Origin: Syntrophorhabdus sp. PtaB.Bin184
GTDB lineage: Bacteria > Desulfobacterota > Syntrophorhabdia > Syntrophorhabdales > Syntrophorhabdaceae
Direction: 5' to 3'
DNA length: 5,596 nt
NCBI GenBank assembly: GCA_002067555.1
Contig: MVQQ01000069.1
Location: 1 to 5,596 of the forward strand
Shown: positions 5,375-5,596 of the stretch, in pieces
How positions within the stretch are numbered: position 1 is the stretch's first letter
Layout: every line of letters begins with the position of its first letter
Notes under the pieces: model-generated
Databases searched by the model: none
Told to the model about the DNA's origin: nothing
Seen by the model: only the letters and a program-made list of their open reading frames with translations
Position numbers and translations under genes: made by a program

Positions 5375-5461
5375 GGAGCCTCTTGTGCGCGCGGCGGGGA
5401 GATACTGCAGATCGTGGCAATAGAGGAGCCTAAGGAGCGAAACAGCTTCTGGCGTTCATGA
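5375..5461 (+). pseudogene. Decayed second copy of the small ORF's 3' end
   Basis: In the frame directly after the stop of the MqsA-like gene, codons 5390-5428 read RGGEILQIVAIEE, against RGGELGQIVTMEE in the intact small ORF at 3874-3912. By hand count that is 9 of 13 residues and 30 of 39 bases identical. There is no start codon and nothing matching the first two-thirds of the small ORF, and the frame closes at TGA 5459-5461. It is best read as the truncated 3' remnant of a paralogue, left when the upstream part was lost or replaced. The rest of the 5375-5587 spacer holds no supportable gene. The following codons 5462-5536 in the same frame could encode WKYVNGVPIGLALPLMKN, which looks protein-like but has no recognised match. 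Confidence 0.6.
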
Positions 5462-5527
5462 CAACCGTGGAAGTATGTCAATGGCGTGCCGATCGGGCTC
5501 GCCCTGCCCCTGATGAAAAACTCGTGT

Positions 5528-5582
5528 TTGACTAATATATCGTGATGTGATATATTAGGAAACAGCCAATCGTTACGGAGGT
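5528..5582 (+). promoter_or_regulatory. Strong promoter inside a perfect inverted repeat, with ribosome binding site
   Basis: TTGACT (5528-5533), a 17-bp spacer and TATATT (5551-5556) preceded by TG (TGATATATT) form a strong extended -10 promoter. A perfect dyad overlaps it: CTAATATATC (5532-5541) and GATATATTAG (5549-5558) around GTGATGT. It overlaps both the -35 and the -10 boxes, so a bound repressor would block polymerase. GGAGGT (5577-5582) is a near-perfect ribosome site 5 nt before ATG 5588. Confidence 0.8.
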
Positions 5583-5587
5583 GTGTC

Positions 5588-5596
5588 ATGGCTACC
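5588..5596 (+). CDS. Start of an unidentified gene (first three codons)
   Basis: ATG GCT ACC at the right edge follows GGAGGT by 5 nt and the operator-bearing promoter at 5528-5556. Only Met-Ala-Thr is visible, so the product cannot be named. A tightly repressed promoter next to TA modules would suit another TA or DNA-binding gene, but that is inference. Confidence 0.6.

Noticed and set aside
5353..5412. CTGCAGAT direct repeat (5353-5360 and 5405-5412) as a target-site duplication
   Set aside because: Both copies fall in coding-like sequence for Leu-Gln-Ile, no mobile element lies between them, and 8 bp can easily recur by chance.
5332..5589. 85-codon minus-strand open frame over the right-hand spacer
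   Set aside because: It would run antisense through the MqsA-like C-terminus, the small-ORF remnant and a strong plus-strand promoter. The translation is unremarkable and no ribosome site was evident.
1..5596. tRNA genes, CRISPR array, transposase or integrase
   Set aside because: No cloverleaf-like segment, regularly spaced repeat or recombinase motif was seen on either strand by eye.

Overview
This is a bacterial window with moderately GC-rich coding DNA and AT-rich promoters that fit the sigma70 consensus. Nothing in it fixes the taxon. The gene styles would suit a Deltaproteobacterium-like (Desulfobacterota) genome, but that is a guess. The only housekeeping gene is at the left edge: the minus-strand N-terminal 302 codons of a CCA-adding tRNA nucleotidyltransferase with an HD domain. 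Everything to its right looks like an accessory island of toxin-antitoxin (TA) type genes.

From left to right: (1) cca, minus strand, from 908 off the left edge. (2) A divergent 133-bp spacer with promoter candidates for both sides. (3) A small MNT-type nucleotidyltransferase (1042-1383, plus) with no HEPN partner in the window. (4) A hicA-hicB pair on the minus strand (1950 to 1380); hicB meets the MNT gene tail to tail with stop codons overlapping in TTAA. (5) A divergent regulatory region between hicA and hipB. (6) A hipB-hipA pair (2093-3746, plus), followed 21 nt later by an unrecognised 50-residue ORF (3768-3920). (7) An MqsR-like toxin and a long MqsA-type antitoxin (4002-5374, plus) that adds a C-terminal SocA-like/Panacea (DUF4065) domain to the usual zinc finger and HTH. 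(8) A 213-bp spacer holding a decayed second copy of the 50-residue ORF's 3' end, then a strong promoter inside a perfect inverted repeat. (9) The first three codons of another gene, starting at 5588.

The likely logic is three independently autoregulated two-gene modules. HicB, HipB and the MqsA-like protein each carry a DNA-binding domain as well as the presumed toxin-neutralising part. In each pair the genes overlap (14, 8 and 4 nt), as expected for translational coupling. Three promoters (hicAB, mqsRA, and the one before 5588) carry a TATC-N7-GATA dyad whose GATA half is built into the -10 element, so the regulatory sites may be related or cross-talk.

The most interesting points are the MqsR / zinc finger-HTH-Panacea pair, its flanking by an intact small ORF and a remnant of the same ORF about 1.5 kb apart, the predicted leaderless hicA transcript, and the orphan MNT gene with an altered third catalytic position. 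No tRNA, rRNA, CRISPR array, transposase or clear rho-independent terminator was seen.
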